A model generated the notes under the pieces. It ran no database searches. It saw only the letters and a program-made list of their open reading frames with translations, and was not told the origin of the DNA. The translations under genes were made by a program, and so were the position numbers. Below are positions 56,901-64,000 of a stretch of 64,000 bases of DNA, one piece after another. The stretch comes from an uncultured Chloroflexota bacterium (GTDB lineage Bacteria; Chloroflexota; Anaerolineae; Anaerolineales; Anaerolineaceae), in contig CADACE010000023.1 of assembly GCA_902786265.1 (NCBI GenBank), positions 1-64,000 on the forward strand, given 5' to 3'. Each line of letters starts with the position of its first letter. Position 1 is the first letter of the stretch.

Positions 56901-57700
56901 TCATCGATCTGCGAATCGTCCGTAATAACTAGGTCCTGTCCGCTGACAACGACGTCGTCATCGCCGATGTCTTCAACCGTCCCGCTGATGGGAACATCCT
57001 TGTACCGGTCGTTATCGCCCGGTTTGCCGCCCTCATCCGCCGGCACGATCGCCTGCATGTTGGAAACGGTGAACTGTCCGGTCTGGTTATAGGTCCGGAC
57101 AGTCAGGAGATAGTTTCCCGCGGGAACTTCGATCCCGGCGATAAACCCGTCCCACACAAGCGTGTAATCGGGACCGGTCAGCTCCCATTCCTCGTGGTCA
57201 TGGCCGTGCCCGCTGACATTCACAACGGCGCGTACGGGTTCTCCCACGATTTCAGGAGTCACAGCAATATTCTTGATTACGTAATCAGGAAAGATCAGGG
57301 CGGCCTTTTTGTTGTAGATCTCGATGTCGTTCCGGGTTATTTCAGCTGTATTGCCGGCATTGTCAATCGCTCGGAATACAAAATGCCCGTATTGGCCGCA
57401 GTCATCCGGAACATGGTATACCCAGACCCATTCGCCGCCTTCCCCGTCCGCAAAGCTGCCGACGGTCTCAAACGGCTTCCCTTCCGCGCTGGCTTCAACC
57501 GTCTGAATGCCTGAATAAGCGTCATATGCCGTCCCGGTTACGGTAAGTTTATTCCCGTCCAGTCTGGAAACGGATACCCCGATGATCGGATCCGAGCGGT
57601 CCACATAGACGTTCAGTTCCTCTGCCTGCGCGGACTGTGAAAGCACCAGCAGAAGAACCGTTGAAAACAGCAATAACAGATTTTGGAGCAATCTTCGCAT
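53924..57700 (-). CDS. 1258-aa repeat-rich secreted protein with C-terminal TM anchor
   Basis: A signal peptide (residues 1-27, ending S-A-Q-A) is followed by an Ig-like domain (about 30-130). Roughly a dozen beta-rich units of about 65-90 residues follow, with recurring F-x-G-x-V/I-x-x-V, D-G-x-x-Y-x-I/V-x-x-x-T and G-x-x-V/I patterns (about 230-1140). One membrane helix (about 1173-1195) precedes a basic stop (S-R-K-K-R) and a small cytosolic tail. This looks like a long surface stalk with its C-terminus inside the cell and no LPXTG motif. GGAGG precedes ATG 57700. It is divergent from the TM-SH3 protein gene; both may belong to the same surface structure. Confidence 0.7.
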   Translation of the reverse strand: MRRLLQNLLLLFSTVLLLVLSQSAQAEELNVYVDRSDPIIGVSVSRLDGNKLTVTGTAYDAYSGIQTVEASAEGKPFETVGSFADGEGGEWVWVYHVPDDCGQYGHFVFRAIDNAGNTAEITRNDIEIYNKKAALIFPDYVIKNIAVTPEIVGEPVRAVVNVSGHGHDHEEWELTGPDYTLVWDGFIAGIEVPAGNYLLTVRTYNQTGQFTVSNMQAIVPADEGGKPGDNDRYKDVPISGTVEDIGDDDVVVSGQDLVITDDSQIDDDIRTGDKVIGLGRYDTVTGEIEIRILKKTDEPARSLPDIEVEGDEKIGEIEFAGIVEAVGPDYIVVEGEVIFITENTEINCDFSELQPGDYVSGIAEIFSKSGTKALIVNRADTEKAKVETIVGHVTAMGDGWVEIDTGNGRYIITDSTIVEGDYEIGTLIMMEVLLPDNEVLKLRVLKHAECSEGLSYFYGDINGIFRDTGELVIGELIHDFDGTLSTDELAGLFEEDAVAAAVDYECRTVALRVVQNAGDPLPQDRIAGTVTSVGIADVNGNTPVYIDGKYHFISGNTDKGSEVKPDMIVAAVQTGEELISIYEIPEASIDADDLTDFAGTVVRVSGEDSYGRRYILVNGITYRLLPDTVVSETVGKLEKGAVIAGTVLGNDIVHAAVIKAKAEDVNPDNAFVGTITAEVSRSKSGYAVMIDGQRYTADESSLIYSNLEPDSPVIAVHDGGTLLAVRDYPENAEEDTPVSFFASIENVSAKDYTGSFTVTADGVSYRIDEDVFHSGYIAAGMKCLITCIEHADGERELVSLVAGNYPDSMDDLQTVFGKVGSISIPDENGSGRMLIGGFSYIYTSESVIQNLNEGDFVIATVRNGKILSVAVREEAVYGKPESFSGVIEAISDMQTDGSYIVTVGGTEIALTSDTLLNDAEAGLEPDTVLSGIRFGNTAWVAATYGIGLMETSGSAFSGVIEKVDPQNHTLTVRGRVRKAAGIDLSGFAPGMIAAGVMRPGKEMVSLQVISPELDLDDIESFSGIAESVSATDIDGIRRLSMDGAVWFITGTAYVSGDVKDGSRIAGFADISTRNVIALTVAEAEDLGGYMEGKIEEITSEQIQVPEKKDWYHLLLGGMHNLVGDRTVLISEGLKDGDKVSGYYYGPERKLLAVLEEDTSLLGRIRNTSLPVKIGMGVLGAGVLGSGAALGIGSRKKRFSGILELESDTAILIHDPSDPENVERCKLPKNLYDTAALMSQKYVSGYTRFGKVEKLDIEE

Positions 57701-57777
57701 TTTAAAACCTCCAGTTAAATATCAGGGATTCTACAAAAAGCCGCCGCTTGTAAGCTGAAAGGGAAAGGAAGACAGAT

Positions 57778-59235
57778 ATGTACGATATACTTAGATTCTT
57801 CAATCAGATCTACAGGAAGCATCCTCCGAAATTCTGGTATACGGTGCTTTTCTTTATCCTGCTGGCTTTCATCGCGAAGCCTCTGGTGACCACCGTCGTC
57901 GGGATCATCGATCCGCCGGAACCCACGGCGACACCGAGGCCGACCCCGGATATCAGCCAGACGGGGAAAACGGGAGAAGCCCTGCTCGTGCTGGATACAT
58001 ATTACACATTGCTGGGATATCAGGAATTTGATTCATACTGCGTTCCGCTTGCTGAATCGAACAGGAGAGAAGCGGAGAAGACCGTGGTCGTGGAATTTCT
58101 GGCAAGGCATTATGGAAACGAACCGGTGGAGCTGAACAGTTTCTACCTGAGGGACGGCGCGGGGACGAACTATGTGCTCACATCCGCGGACAGGATCGAA
58201 GACTACCGCGGCAGCTGCGTCGAGCCGGTAAGCGAGGGAATCAGCAGGCCGGGAATGGAGGTCACGCTGACCAAAGGGTACGGCAGCCACTATTACTTCT
58301 ATTCACGGAACATTCCCCGGACAGCGGAAAACCTGGAGTTCACATTTCAGGTGGGCTACAGCATTCCGTACGAGGTAACGGGCACTCCCGTCGCGGGATC
58401 ATCCAAGGTATTCATCCCGCTGGGGGAACCGGGAACATCCGCCGAAGCCCCGGCAGTCATGCTCGGCGTGCCGGATAAGAACCGTCTGTATGAAAACAGG
58501 ACCGCCGCTGCGGGAAATATCGCGGTGGCCGTCAATGATGTGAACCGCATCGCGGGAGACAACGACAGGACCGGCTATTACATGGAGATGCTTTTCAAGA
58601 ACATCTCAGGAAAGATGCTGGACATGAACGTTTCAACCGAATTCAGCTTCGCTGTGGTGGACGATTACGGCGTGGCGATGCCCGCGGAGCTCGCGATGAA
58701 CCGCGGATACAACAGCGCCCTGGCGCCTGATGAAACCCAGATGTATCTGCTGCGGTGGACAATGGAGCAGAGATCGGTCCGCCTGCGGAACCTGTACCTG
58801 CGCGTCAGGATGAAGAGCCGGACCGGGGAGCTTTTCATCCGAATCCCGTTCAAGGAATCCATGATCATCACTCCCGAACCAACTGTTGAAGTACCGGAGT
58901 ATCTGTACAGGACGCCGGTCCCGGTAACCTTCCCGACCGCTGACACATCAAAACCCACAGGAAAACCGGATCCCTGCGCGAACACGCTGCCGCCCATCCT
59001 GAAACCCGGGGACAGCGCCGCGGTCACATATACGCCTCCTGTGGCGAACAGGCTGAGGACCAAGCCCGGATTCGGCGGAAGCGTTTCCGGAATGATGCCT
59101 CCCGGCAGCACGTTCTACGTGATGGACGGCCCGGTCTGCGCGGACGGCCTGTACTGGTATTATGTCAGCTGCGGCGGAAGCTACGGCTGGACCGCCGAAT
59201 CGGATGAGGGAGTCTACTGGCTCGAGAAGCGGTAG
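57778..59235 (+). CDS. membrane-anchored protein with C-terminal SH3 domain
   Basis: The 485-aa protein has a short N-terminal cytosolic part, one membrane helix (about residues 22-45) and a Pro/Thr linker (P-T-A-T-P-R-P-T-P, about 50-60). Two beta-rich domains (about 75-200 and 230-365) follow, then a second Pro/Thr linker. A bacterial SH3 domain ends it (about 420-485) with R-L-R-T-K-P-G and Y-G-W-T-A. SH3 domains bind cell-wall peptides. It faces outward and may attach the neighbouring surface protein to the wall. AAGGAAG precedes ATG 57778. The layout matches the protein at 24081. Confidence 0.75.
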   Translation: MYDILRFFNQIYRKHPPKFWYTVLFFILLAFIAKPLVTTVVGIIDPPEPTATPRPTPDISQTGKTGEALLVLDTYYTLLGYQEFDSYCVPLAESNRREAEKTVVVEFLARHYGNEPVELNSFYLRDGAGTNYVLTSADRIEDYRGSCVEPVSEGISRPGMEVTLTKGYGSHYYFYSRNIPRTAENLEFTFQVGYSIPYEVTGTPVAGSSKVFIPLGEPGTSAEAPAVMLGVPDKNRLYENRTAAAGNIAVAVNDVNRIAGDNDRTGYYMEMLFKNISGKMLDMNVSTEFSFAVVDDYGVAMPAELAMNRGYNSALAPDETQMYLLRWTMEQRSVRLRNLYLRVRMKSRTGELFIRIPFKESMIITPEPTVEVPEYLYRTPVPVTFPTADTSKPTGKPDPCANTLPPILKPGDSAAVTYTPPVANRLRTKPGFGGSVSGMMPPGSTFYVMDGPVCADGLYWYYVSCGGSYGWTAESDEGVYWLEKR

Positions 59236-59248
59236 ACCTTCCGGTGAA

Positions 59249-59286
59249 AATCCCCGGTTTCCAGAATAAATGCCGGGGATTTTTTT
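59249..59286. terminator. intrinsic terminator, possibly bidirectional
   Basis: AATCCCCGG (59249-59257) pairs with the CCGGGGATT that ends at 59281, followed by a T-run to 59286. It ends the 57778 transcript. On the minus strand the stem is followed by TTTTCACC, so a transcript coming from copy C could also stop here. Confidence 0.8.
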
Positions 59287-59719
59287 CTGTCTGATCTCCT
59301 GTTTCAGGAACGCGGATTTTTGTACCCTCTCTGTAATTAACTAAAGTACTACTCCCGATTAATTAAAAGTTTTTAAATTAACTAAAGAATTAATTAACGG
59401 GGTGCGGCTTTCTTTATTTCAGGTATGGATTAACTTGAAAAATGGAAATAACAGGTATTCGAAGGCCTTAAATGGGAATGCGGCAAGAGGTTCCCTTTCC
59501 GGATGGAAGCGCCCGTGACGCCGCAGCGGATCGGAAACAGTGTTTGAGATTATTCTAGTTATTTTTACATATTGTCCTTTTTACCCGTAAATACCGCGGC
59601 GGCCATCCCCCCGCGCGGAGGATCCGCTCTCCCGCGGAAACGGAAAATACCGGAAACGCCGCTTTTCCGGTTGGGCGAACAGACAGATCGTTTGTCCGCG
59701 TGTCTCGGCGGTTCCAGAA
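59287..59719. other. 433-bp gene-free interval with AT-rich repeats and repeat copy C
   Basis: It lies between the ends of two convergent genes. A patch at about 59332-59398 repeats TTAATTAA and the unit ATTAACTAAAG (59336-59346 and again near 59376-59386). The 47-bp repeat copy C follows at 59536-59582. No gene with a ribosome site was found on either strand. The content would fit a protein-binding region, an origin-like element or a small RNA gene; none is proved. Confidence 0.5.
59536..59582 (+). repeat. dispersed 47-bp repeat, copy C
   Basis: It matches copies A and B over all 47 bases except position 5 (G instead of C) and shares T at position 21 with copy A. The surrounding sequence is unrelated to that of the other copies. 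It lies between convergent gene ends rather than next to a start codon, which argues against a simple gene promoter role for all copies. Confidence 0.85.
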
Positions 59720-61597
59720 TCAGCAGAATTCCGGGATCAGAAAAGGCTGCAGGACAGACGGCTCCTTTATGATTTCCTTCTTCCGGCTTTTCCTTTTCCT
59801 TTCCGCGGTGCTTTTCATCGCGAGCAGCTTCTTCAGCAGCACGGCGCGGTTGTCTTCGTCTTCATTTGTAACCAGCGCTTCCTCCTTTCCGTCGATGATC
59901 TTCCCCATGTCGGAGAGCTTCCTGTTCAGCATATCGCAGAGCGTCTCGTCGAGAAGGCATTTGTCAGCGTAGACGTAGAAGATGGAACAGGCGTTGCGCT
60001 GCCCGATCCTCCAGATGCGGTCCTCGGCCTGGCGCATATTCGCCGCGGAATAGTCGAAATCGTTGAATACGACCACATCCGAACGCGTCAGGGTCAGGCC
60101 TACGCCTCCCGCGGAAACCGTGCAGACGATGACCTTTTTTTCCCCTTTCTGGAACTTCTCGACGGAAGCCTGCCTGTCCTCCGCGGAGACGTTCCCCGTG
60201 ATCCTGACGCAGTCGTCCCCGAAACAGCGGCAGATCTTTTCCGCCGGCTCCAGGTAGCAGGTGTAGACCACGACGGATTTCCCGTTTTCCAGGAGATCTG
60301 AGATCAGGGCGCAGGTCTTATCGGTTTTCCCCATTGCCGCGGCCTGCTTCATCGCGTTCAGGACCGCAAGCGGGCTGCTGTCATCATCGGGGGAGAGGTA
60401 CTTCTTCAGGATCCTGTCGTATTCCTTCAGGTCGGCCTCCACAGGGATATAGGAACGGATCTTCTGCGGCATATCCAGAATGTTTTCGATCCGACGCCTG
60501 AGCATGCACTCCCTGAGCTTCCGGTTCAGCTCTTCCCGGTTCGAGGCCCCGTCGAACTGCCATCCGAAGGAATTCCGCTCGGCCCCGCAGTACCGGTGCG
60601 CGAAGGCGAACCAGTTTTTCGCAAGCGGGGAACCGACCATCTTCAGAAGCATGAAAATATCCCTGGTCCTGTTGGTGATGGGTGTGCCTGTCAGGAGATA
60701 TACATTCGGTACTCTTTCCGCGATCACGGCGGAGAACCTTGAACGCATGCTTCCCGGCCCGCCTTTCGCGTTGACTGCCTTGCAGTAGTGCGCCTCATCG
60801 AAAACAGCGGTCGTAAAGCCTTCTGCCCAGATAGAAAGAGGGATCTCCCTGTGGACGCAGCGCAGGCTGTCGTAATTCACAATGACCCATTCAGCATTGC
60901 TTTTCAGGTCTTCCTTCACGGTTTTGCTGCTGATCACGCAGATTTCGGATTCGGGTATTCCGAAGCGGACGATCTCGTTACGCCAGTTCAGCTTCAGAGA
61001 CGCCGGCGTTACGATCAGCTTTCTCCCCGTCCTGTTGTAAGCGGCCAGGATCGCGGTGAAAGTCTTCCCGAGCCCCATGGTGTCCGCGAGGATGTATTTC
61101 CGGTTTTTCAGCAGGATGGCGGCGCCTGAGATCTGGTGGAGATAGGGCGTGAAGCCGGAACCGGCCGGAAGGACCGGAACGGGAAGGTCGGGATCCGCGT
61201 TTTCAAAGTATCCTTCCGGAACGATATCCTTCATTTCATACGCTTCTTTCGGCAGCGCCTGCGGCGGGAAGAGTTTCTCCTGTAGCGGTGCCGGATCCGC
61301 GGACTTCGCGAAGACATTTTCAATGCCGTTCTTTTCGCAGTATTTCACGTACGCGCTGATCAGCGGGGAGCATTCATAATACATTCCCCCGATGCTGTAC
61401 TGCGCGAAAGTCCTGACCAGTTCCGGAATGCTCCGGATGTCGACATCCCAGGTCCGGTTTTCACGGCAGAAACGCCGTGCCGTGCCGGGAACCGCCGCTT
61501 TCAGGATCGAAACTGCTTCTTCGCTGTACTTGAAATAGATCGATGCGCGGCCGTCCCGGACGGATGCCACGTTGATTTTCAGATAACCAGAGTTCAT
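59720..61597 (-). CDS. SNF2-family (SMARCAL1-like) DNA helicase/translocase
   Basis: The 625-aa protein has an N-terminal beta domain with W-D-V-D (about residues 50-53), resembling the HARP region of SMARCAL1-like proteins. The SNF2 motor follows: A-D-T-M-G-L-G-K-T (about 171-179), F-D-E-A-H (about 266-270), L-T-G-T-P (about 302-306) and the C-terminal lobe Q-A-E-D-R-I-W-R-I-G-Q (about 535-545). Such enzymes anneal or remodel DNA at stalled forks. There is no nuclease domain. AAGGAACG precedes ATG 61597. It is downstream of the unknown 61699 gene and a ParB-like gene, all on the minus strand, forming a DNA-maintenance group. Confidence 0.87.
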   Translation of the reverse strand: MNSGYLKINVASVRDGRASIYFKYSEEAVSILKAAVPGTARRFCRENRTWDVDIRSIPELVRTFAQYSIGGMYYECSPLISAYVKYCEKNGIENVFAKSADPAPLQEKLFPPQALPKEAYEMKDIVPEGYFENADPDLPVPVLPAGSGFTPYLHQISGAAILLKNRKYILADTMGLGKTFTAILAAYNRTGRKLIVTPASLKLNWRNEIVRFGIPESEICVISSKTVKEDLKSNAEWVIVNYDSLRCVHREIPLSIWAEGFTTAVFDEAHYCKAVNAKGGPGSMRSRFSAVIAERVPNVYLLTGTPITNRTRDIFMLLKMVGSPLAKNWFAFAHRYCGAERNSFGWQFDGASNREELNRKLRECMLRRRIENILDMPQKIRSYIPVEADLKEYDRILKKYLSPDDDSSPLAVLNAMKQAAAMGKTDKTCALISDLLENGKSVVVYTCYLEPAEKICRCFGDDCVRITGNVSAEDRQASVEKFQKGEKKVIVCTVSAGGVGLTLTRSDVVVFNDFDYSAANMRQAEDRIWRIGQRNACSIFYVYADKCLLDETLCDMLNRKLSDMGKIIDGKEEALVTNEDEDNRAVLLKKLLAMKSTAERKRKSRKKEIIKEPSVLQPFLIPEFC

Positions 61598-61698
61598 TGC
61601 GTTCCTTCATTTCCCATGTCTTTTCGTTCTTCTGCTCTTCCGGTTTTCCTCATCCTACCAGCCCTTTGAAAGTTTGAAACAGGTTTGGATCATGTTTT

Positions 61699-62469
61699 TC
61701 ATGCCTGTCTTCGGCGCCCTTCCAGCAGACTGACCACATCCGCGACGGGGATGCCGCAGCGGAAGGAAACATACCCGATGGTCATCCTCTCCGAAAGCTC
61801 AAGCGCCTTTTCCCGGACGGATTCGCTGATTTTCACGGGCTTCCTGCCGGACAGAGCCTGCGAATACGCGAGGTACGTATGGCTTTTCAGGTATTTCATC
61901 CTCGGGCGGTTCGTCTTTGTTTTCAGCTCGTCCGCGAACGGGAATAGGTAGATACGGTCGGTTTCCCCCTTCAGGGAGACCAATGAAACCGAGGAGTAAG
62001 GGACCCATCTGTCGCACCAGGACGCGGCCTTCCGGCGGATTTCATCCTTCAGTTCGCTGCAGACAGCCCCTGAAGAATCTGTGCCGTCCGAAAGGTCTGC
62101 GAAGGCCCATAATTCCGGAGTGTCAAGCCAGTGCTGTTCACGGTAGCTCTCCGCATTCGGGAGCGACGCCAGGTAATTCACGATCTCCCGCTGGCGTTTC
62201 CGGGGCCGCAGCCCCTTTTCACCGGCGGGGTTCGGTCCGCTGGGATAGGAAATGCCGAGCCGCACGCAGAGACTGTCCAGCACTTTCGGAACGCCGCTGG
62301 CCTTCAGCCGGGTATCTCCCGTCCTTGCAAAAGCCTGTGCCACAGCCCTTTCATTATGCCTGCCGCGGCAGGTCTCCATTGCCAGGGCGAGGTCTCCGGA
62401 GCGGAGGCTCTTTTTTTCGTCGCTCGTATAAAAGCGGTCCCGTTCGAAAAAATTCCCAATGGTTTCCAT
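61699..62469 (-). CDS. 256-aa protein of unknown function with C-terminal HTH-like segment
   Basis: The protein is basic and mostly helical. Its C-terminal part (about residues 218-256: S-E-R-M-T-I-G-Y-V-S-F-R-C-G-I-P-V-A) looks like a helix-turn-helix. I chose ATG 62469, which follows GGAGGAAC; the open frame extends upstream only into the ParB-like gene. It sits 29 bp after that gene and about 100 bp before the SNF2 gene. A DNA-binding role is possible but no family was recognised. Confidence 0.5.
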   Translation of the reverse strand: METIGNFFERDRFYTSDEKKSLRSGDLALAMETCRGRHNERAVAQAFARTGDTRLKASGVPKVLDSLCVRLGISYPSGPNPAGEKGLRPRKRQREIVNYLASLPNAESYREQHWLDTPELWAFADLSDGTDSSGAVCSELKDEIRRKAASWCDRWVPYSSVSLVSLKGETDRIYLFPFADELKTKTNRPRMKYLKSHTYLAYSQALSGRKPVKISESVREKALELSERMTIGYVSFRCGIPVADVVSLLEGRRRQA

Positions 62470-62498
62470 TTTGTTCCTCCGGATGATCTCAGGCCGTA

Positions 62499-64000
62499 TC
62501 AGTCTTCGCCTACTGAATCTTCGATTTCCCCGACAAAGTGCGCAAGCATGCAGCCGTCGCAGTAGTTGATGGTATCGAAATTGAAAACCCGCTGCGTGCG
62601 GCAGAATCTGCATGTCGCGTTGGCAGTCGCGTACATCTTTGAAAGTTTCATGGATTCGTTTTCGCCTTTGAGGATCAGGTCCAGCTCGATATATTTGTCC
62701 GTATTCTGGCTTTTCGACATCGAATCCGCGAGGACCATGTAATCAGGATATTCCTCATCTTCCTGGGGAATATCATCCGCGGCGTTTACGGCCGGCGCGG
62801 GAGCAACTTCCTTTTTCCGGTCCTTATTTGCCGTCCTGTCCGCCTTTTCATCCCGGATCCGTTCGATATCCTCTTCCGGCATTCCGGCGGCGCGCATGAC
62901 GTCCTCGTCATTTTTCAGGTCCGCGGGATCCGTGCCTGTCTGCAGCGCGATCTCGCGGTTCATGTCATCCCGTTCCTTGATCGCCTTTGCGAGGCGCGTT
63001 TCAAACTGCTCCGGGCTTGTCTTCCCGGCGCACGCGTTACCGATCATCTCAAGCTTTGTAGGAAGATCGTAGGTCTTTCCGAGTAGGATATCCAGAATCC
63101 TGAAGCAGGTGTCGCTGAACTGGAGATGCCCGTCCCAGAAGAATTCCTGTACTTCGTCGGGAAACTGCGGGAAGAATTTTTCCAGAGAACGTGTGAGGCG
63201 GACCAGGTCGTCCTGCGTCAGCCGTTTGTTCTCAAGCAGGTCGCTGATGATCCGCAGGCGCTTGTCCGGATCTTCCGGATAAACACCGCGGAAGCGGATA
63301 ATTGCGCCGACGGTCGTCTCGTCGCAGGGGAAATCCGGAAGAAGGATGAGGTCGATCAGCTCGGGGCAGGATTCCTTCGCTTTGATCTCCCCGGTCTTCG
63401 GATCGATTCCCCGCAGCAGGCGTTCAAACTGTGCTGATGCGTCCGCCCTTTCCTTGAGGGGAATGCTGTTCAGCTTCCCGACCGCCTCCAGCATCTTTTC
63501 TTCTGTAGGGTAATCCCGCAGGAACGCGATGACCTGGTTGGAATACGGAAGCTCCCTTCCGTTGAAATGGAAGCGGATGATCTCAGGCAGGGTATTGAGC
63601 ACGGCTCCTACGCATTTCATGAAATCCTGCATTTCCAGCGGTTCGGTGATCCCAAGGCTCTCGGCCCGGGCGATAGCGTCCTGCCTGCCCTCAACTTTCT
63701 TTATTGACAGCATTGCGTCAATGAGTCCTGCCCGTGAGTCCATTCCGATCTGCATAAGCCATTCCGCCGTTTTTTCATCAAGAGAGATCAGCTTGTTCAG
63801 GAGTTCGGTCTTCCGCGCTGAAATTCCCATCCTTTTTTTCATTTCCTCAAGCTGCGCGAAATTGCAGTTCGCATACAGCCGGCGGAAAAGCCTGGCCGTT
63901 TCCAGGGGACTCATATTGACGCGCTGGGTGTTGCTGATATAATTCTGGACAATTTCGTCGGGGGTCGGTTTGTCCGGATCGACAGTTTGATCGATAAGCA
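62499..64000 (-). CDS. ParB-like protein, N-terminus beyond the right edge
   Basis: About 500 residues are visible and the frame stays open to the edge. A ParB-type segment (V-Q-N-Y-I-S-N-T-Q-R-V-N-M-S-P-L-E, 63945-63895 region) comes before a helix-turn-helix (M-G-I-S-A-R-K-T-E-L-L-N-K-L). A helical middle, an acidic linker and a C-terminal zinc finger (C-R-F-C ... Y-C-D-G-C) complete it. The internal ATG at 63914 has no good ribosome site and would remove the ParB part, so I treat it as internal. ParB proteins bind centromere-like sites; with the ParB-like protein at 40418 this suggests an element with its own partition functions. Confidence 0.72.
   Translation of the reverse strand, partial: LIDQTVDPDKPTPDEIVQNYISNTQRVNMSPLETARLFRRLYANCNFAQLEEMKKRMGISARKTELLNKLISLDEKTAEWLMQIGMDSRAGLIDAMLSIKKVEGRQDAIARAESLGITEPLEMQDFMKCVGAVLNTLPEIIRFHFNGRELPYSNQVIAFLRDYPTEEKMLEAVGKLNSIPLKERADASAQFERLLRGIDPKTGEIKAKESCPELIDLILLPDFPCDETTVGAIIRFRGVYPEDPDKRLRIISDLLENKRLTQDDLVRLTRSLEKFFPQFPDEVQEFFWDGHLQFSDTCFRILDILLGKTYDLPTKLEMIGNACAGKTSPEQFETRLAKAIKERDDMNREIALQTGTDPADLKNDEDVMRAAGMPEEDIERIRDEKADRTANKDRKKEVAPAPAVNAADDIPQEDEEYPDYMVLADSMSKSQNTDKYIELDLILKGENESMKLSKMYATANATCRFCRTQRVFNFDTINYCDGCMLAHFVGEIEDSVGED

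Noticed and set aside
9889..59582. The 47-bp sequence as a CRISPR repeat
   Set aside because: The copies are solitary and tens of kilobases apart, with no spacers and no cas genes in the window.
1..64000. tRNA, rRNA or known riboswitch
   Set aside because: No tRNA T-loop plus acceptor pattern, rRNA segment or familiar riboswitch core was noticed by eye; a covariance-model scan would be needed to exclude them.

Overview
The window looks like a low-to-mid GC Firmicutes (Clostridia-type) genome. Start codons are preceded by AGGAGG-like ribosome sites, promoters are sigma-A-like, and the surface proteins carry an LPXTG anchor with a class B sortase. No rRNA, tRNA, CRISPR array or transposase was seen. 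Two ParB-like proteins, a RecT/Bet annealase, a SNF2 helicase, an RpoB-like protein, sigma-like proteins and a 47-bp sequence repeated at about 9.9, 41.8 and 59.6 kb suggest that most of the window is one large accessory replicon or integrated element. That is inference; the replicon type cannot be proved from 64 kb.

Layout. 1-1.2 kb: a SAF/CpaB-like membrane protein and the first codons of the next gene (minus strand). 1.8-9.1 kb: a plus-strand carbohydrate operon with a GntR regulator, BtpA/SgcQ-like TIM barrel, FGGY kinase, degenerate M19 dipeptidase homologue, solute-binding protein and two permeases, but no transport ATPase. 9.4-14.2 kb: surface and transcription genes (two-TM pilin-like proteins, a 1039-aa LPXTG protein, a 47-aa membrane peptide, and a sigma factor with regions 2-3 only).

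14.4-28.1 kb: an AT-rich block with a NrdG-like radical SAM protein, a coiled-coil protein, a Ser/Thr kinase, a 1836-aa DUF4011/COG1112-type helicase-nuclease and an RpoA-CTD-like helix-hairpin-helix protein. It also has a divergent membrane-anchored SH3 protein, a ClpB-like AAA+ protein and a zinc-ribbon/FHA protein. The pairing of kinase with FHA and helicase with nuclease suggests a phospho-regulated conflict or defence system, and it is the best candidate for something undescribed. 28.2-37.4 kb: a type I restriction-modification operon (hsdM, hsdS, hsdR) that also contains a zinc-ribbon protein and a GmrSD/DUF262 protein. 37.7-40.3 kb: an XRE repressor and ImmA-type protease behind two tandem operators, a 65-aa protein and a sigma-region-4-like protein.

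40.4-45.8 kb: a ParB-like protein and a 1314-aa divergent RpoB whose rifamycin pocket is altered. 46-53.7 kb: an unknown 413-aa protein, an operon of two unknown proteins, a RelE-helicase fusion and RecT/Bet, then sortase B, a 43-aa membrane peptide and a TPR-like protein. 53.9-64 kb: a 1258-aa repeat-rich surface protein, a divergent TM-SH3 protein, then SNF2 helicase, an unknown protein and a ParB-like protein that runs off the right edge.
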